64,000 bases of DNA, taken from Paragyromitra xinjiangensis. Lineage: Eukaryota > Ascomycota > Pezizomycetes > Pezizales > Discinaceae. The notes below the pieces were generated by a model. That model was not told the DNA's origin. It did no database searches and was given only the letters and a program-made list of their open reading frames with translations. The translations under genes and the position numbers were made by a program. The stretch covers positions 310,001 to 374,000 of the forward strand of contig JBCAMK010000020.1 in the NCBI GenBank assembly GCA_038503065.1, in the 5' to 3' direction. Shown here in pieces: positions 61,201-64,000 of this stretch (positions are counted from its first letter, which is position 1; every line of letters begins with the position of its first letter).

Positions 61201-63503
61201 CATCTTTATTATTCGGTCTAGACCGGTTTAGCCCCCACGTTTCTACTATTTCCATGGGTTGGGGTATCCGAGCGTTAGTCCCGGAAAGCTCATATGCTAA
61301 TAGGTAGCTCGACTTTATGGTCCTGGGCTTGGTCTGGTGGTTGCTCCAAATTAACATCTCTAGCACGCTGTTCACTTCGGGTTTCGAGCATTGCTTTTCT
61401 TGGGCAGTTGTCTAGCGGCCTGAGGCTTCATGGGCCTATCAAGATATTTACCACTCTAGAGTGATACCACATTCATATCGTGGCCCCTGTCCCAGGATGA
61501 TGAAAATGGCTTGCACAACGTTTCAAGTTCTGCACAAACGGGGACGACTAGCTCGTAGGATTCGCTGAGAAAAGATGCTCGTGAAGGACATGACGATGCT
61601 CAACCTTGCTGTCCTGTTGCGATCGGGAAATTGGGAAGTGTAAAAAGCATTACCAAGGCATATGCAGCGGAACAGACCTATAAAATTACCCCGATACAAG
61701 AGCTTTGTCATGACCTTCATTTTGCAGCTACTATTGCCGACTTGGTGGCTTCGACGTGTTAAACTGAGTGCTTTTAGAGTGTTCCCACCCAAAACCAGCG
61801 GCAGCCATCACGATTGTGCCTTCTCCGTAGAAACTTATCAGGGAAATAACATTGGTTGGGCTTTATATGTTTAAAGCGGTTTTAGATACTAGTGGTAACA
61901 CGATCGGACATCTCGATTCCCGCGCATACTTGAATAACTCATCTTTAAGTTCTACAAGGGTCATTACCTTTCTCTACCCTCCCCCAATCATTTATTCCCA
62001 TGGGAAGCAAGAAGTCTTAGATGGATGGTATCTTGGTACCTATGTATCCCACGACACACCATCTTATTACTCAGTATAACTCACTAATATTTTTCCTTTT
62101 TTTCCGGCAGGCAGACACGAAGGTAAAACCCCATGATCAAACCACAACCAATACCTCGTGAAAAAAAAGCCCCATGAAACAAGTCCTTGCCGTTTGCCGT
62201 TTGCCAACAGATAACAGCAACTCCCCCACGTTTCCCCTGACAGCTTGTTCCCAAGGCGTTCTGCGTTCCTACGTCACCCAGTTCCAATAGTTTTTTTTTT
62301 ATGGTTTTGATTCTACTATGGTATTCCCCGTTCGTAGTTTCCCCCATGGTATATCCTTTAATCTACAAGACAGCTCGCGTGGCCCAGGGACGACATCCCT
62401 GTTTGGATTATTTGGAATCATTCGTGGAGTAAGACGGCGCGAGGCTAGTCTTTTGGCCGTGTGCTACAGTAGCCCCGACCGCGAAGGAAGCTTAAGCTCT
62501 GGCCTTGCGATGATGGTGCGTAGTTAGTGTAACATCTATTGCGATCGTTACCCTAAGGGACGTTATCCATTACACCTAGTGGGACATAGGATCTAAACTC
62601 ATAAATCCCGGTGAACTATGGCCGACACCGAGCAAGGGGTGACCAGGACGGAGAATCGGGTGTTGAAAGATGAGGAACATCATGGCAGATTTTGGATAGG
62701 GATAGGCATTTACCGAGCATCCTAGATTAAAAGTGTCCCCACGATAGGTATGAAGGTTGGGGTGACGAGGAACACTAATGGAGGGTACCATCCCGAACCA
62801 CAATCCTAGTTAACTCATTTACCACCGGGTAATGATCGAGGTACAACGTCTTGGCAATTTTTGCCAAGATAACCTGAAAACAGATGAAAATAGTAAAATC
62901 TATCTCCAGATTTCTAGATTTCATGTTAAGTAAAGCTTAAACAGTAGATGTTAATTTGACTATTAGACACGATATATCTAAGCTAAGATATAATTCAATA
63001 TATCAGCGGTGAATTCTCTAATTTGCAAGCAGACATGCTCCCTGTTAGCGCTAGGGTGAGGTTTACATATTCTAATGGATCTTCCGAATACTGGATTTGT
63101 ATTGTTCGCCCTACCGAAGTATACATGTAGCTATGACGTGCAAGGGATGATAGGTACCTGCGACTACCGTGCGCACGTTGAATAGCCCCTATTCATATCA
63201 CCGAATTCACTATTCCATTCCTAGATTCACTCCGGATCTAGCATACCTCTTTCGTCCACAATGACTTCGTATCCTATAATTCACCTATATTATAGGGCTC
63301 CTTTATCGCTCACCTTTGATTTCTCTCATGGTATGACTTTATCTCCACTAGAATTTTTAAAACATCTTTACTTATTAAGGGTTTCTATACACTTCGTAAG
63401 ACGGATGGGTATGTACTTGGCGTAGCGCTCAAAAATAAAATAAGAAAAAGTGGGAGTTCCGTCCCTATTCTAGTAATGCAAGCGCAACCACGAGATTTAG
63501 CTA
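58251..63503. other. Gene-free 5.2-kb region
   Basis: Only short ORFs without recognised domains were found on either strand. It starts with the AT-rich 3' flank of the TEA factor gene. A G-run (11 G) occurs near 59129-59140. No tRNA or long inverted repeat was found by eye, and no transposon protein remnant could be recognised. Confidence 0.45.
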
Positions 63504-64000
63504 TCAGCTTGTGCCAAAAACCTCTTTGATCTTCTCTCCAATCCACCTAATATCTTCCGGATCCCCTCCAGGCCCGCCAGCCCAATGTCCGTACACTCCT
63601 GGAATGGGAGAGCACTCGCTCATTGGAATCAAACCTGATTCCGTTGCAGCATCATGTGGGTGGAAATAGAGATCTTGATCTCCTGGAAGGAACAATGCTG
63701 AGATCTTGAATTCACCAAGAACGCGGGGGAGATCACCTCCAGAGGAGACATCTGCATTTTGCCAGGTCTGAACCATGCCTTCAAAACCTATTAGCTTGGA
63801 CAATTGGAAGTGGGAAATTAGGACTTACAAAGCAAATTCTCTACATCTTTACTCAATGCCCACTTCTCCCAAAAGTCCACGAACCAGTCCTCCAAGGTGT
63901 TGAACCCAAGCTTTTTAAAAAGTTCTTCTCGGTAAAAGGCCTGACTGAATCCCCAACCGGCATAAACCCGTCCCATAGCTTTCAGAGCTACTTCCTTCCT
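63504..64000 (-). CDS. Homoserine O-acetyltransferase-like alpha/beta hydrolase (3' end only)
   Basis: The gene runs off the right edge, so the N-terminal part with the nucleophile is missing. Visible exons are 63829-64000 and 63504-63787, joined through a 41-bp intron (GTAAGT donor, CTAAT before the acceptor). The protein reads GRVYAGWGFSQAFYREELF, FNTLEDWFVDFWEKW, then MVQTWQNADVS. Asp in GDQDLYFHPHD and His in GVYGHWAGGP fill the second and third catalytic positions of the family. Fungal members include true homoserine acetyltransferases and unrelated acyltransferases, so the substrate is open. The intron is very short but the frame is maintained. Confidence 0.85.

Overview
The window is nuclear DNA of a filamentous ascomycete fungus. 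The coding genes have several short introns (about 41-236 bp, one about 355 bp) with fungal donors (GTAAGT, GTATGT, GTGAGT) and CTAAC/CTGAC branch points. The proteins include fungal markers: a TEA/ATTS developmental regulator, an STB6-like SIN3-binding protein, an Ecm3-type membrane transporter, fungal ubiquitin-like-domain (ULD) proteins and F-box/ankyrin proteins. Both tRNA genes carry canonical introns. Low gene density (about 16 protein genes in 64 kb), GC near 45% and hairpin-type repeats would suit a Pezizomycete-like genome, but I cannot name the species.

Layout. 1-2.8 kb: no recognisable gene. 2.8-4.8 kb: 2-oxoglutarate/Fe(II) dioxygenase (+). 6.2-9.9 kb: large Ser-rich protein of unknown function (+). 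10.4-12 kb: CorA-like membrane protein (-). 13.3-17.5 kb: two paralogous orphan genes (-) with a shared palindromic 3' element and two long inverted repeats between them. 19.9-22.5 kb: unknown basic protein (+). 22.7-23.2 kb: inverted-repeat element, then tRNA-Ile. 23.5-27.1 kb: two related minus-strand genes, a full DUF4238 protein and a shorter relative that keeps only the C-terminal domain and adds a membrane anchor. 29.4-30.3 kb: F-box/ankyrin protein (+). 31.2-34.3 kb: PanB-like protein and a lysine methyltransferase (-). 37.8-40.5 kb: STB6-like protein (-). 41.2-43.2 kb: ULD protein (-). 45.0-46.3 kb: second F-box/ankyrin protein (-). 47.4 kb: tRNA-Lys. 48.2-50.4 kb: CTNNBL1, a spliceosome-associated protein (-). 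51.2-53.9 kb: Ecm3-like transporter (-), divergent from an AbaA/TEC1-type TEA factor (56.1-58.3 kb, +). 58.3-63.5 kb: gene-free. 63.5-64 kb: start of a homoserine-acetyltransferase-like hydrolase (-), cut by the window edge.

Most genes look like independent housekeeping or regulatory units; there is no biosynthetic cluster. The accessory character lies in three places: the orphan tandem pair with its structured 3' element, the DUF4238 pair, and the inverted repeats. Splice models were built by hand; every full model quoted keeps an open frame across all its junctions.
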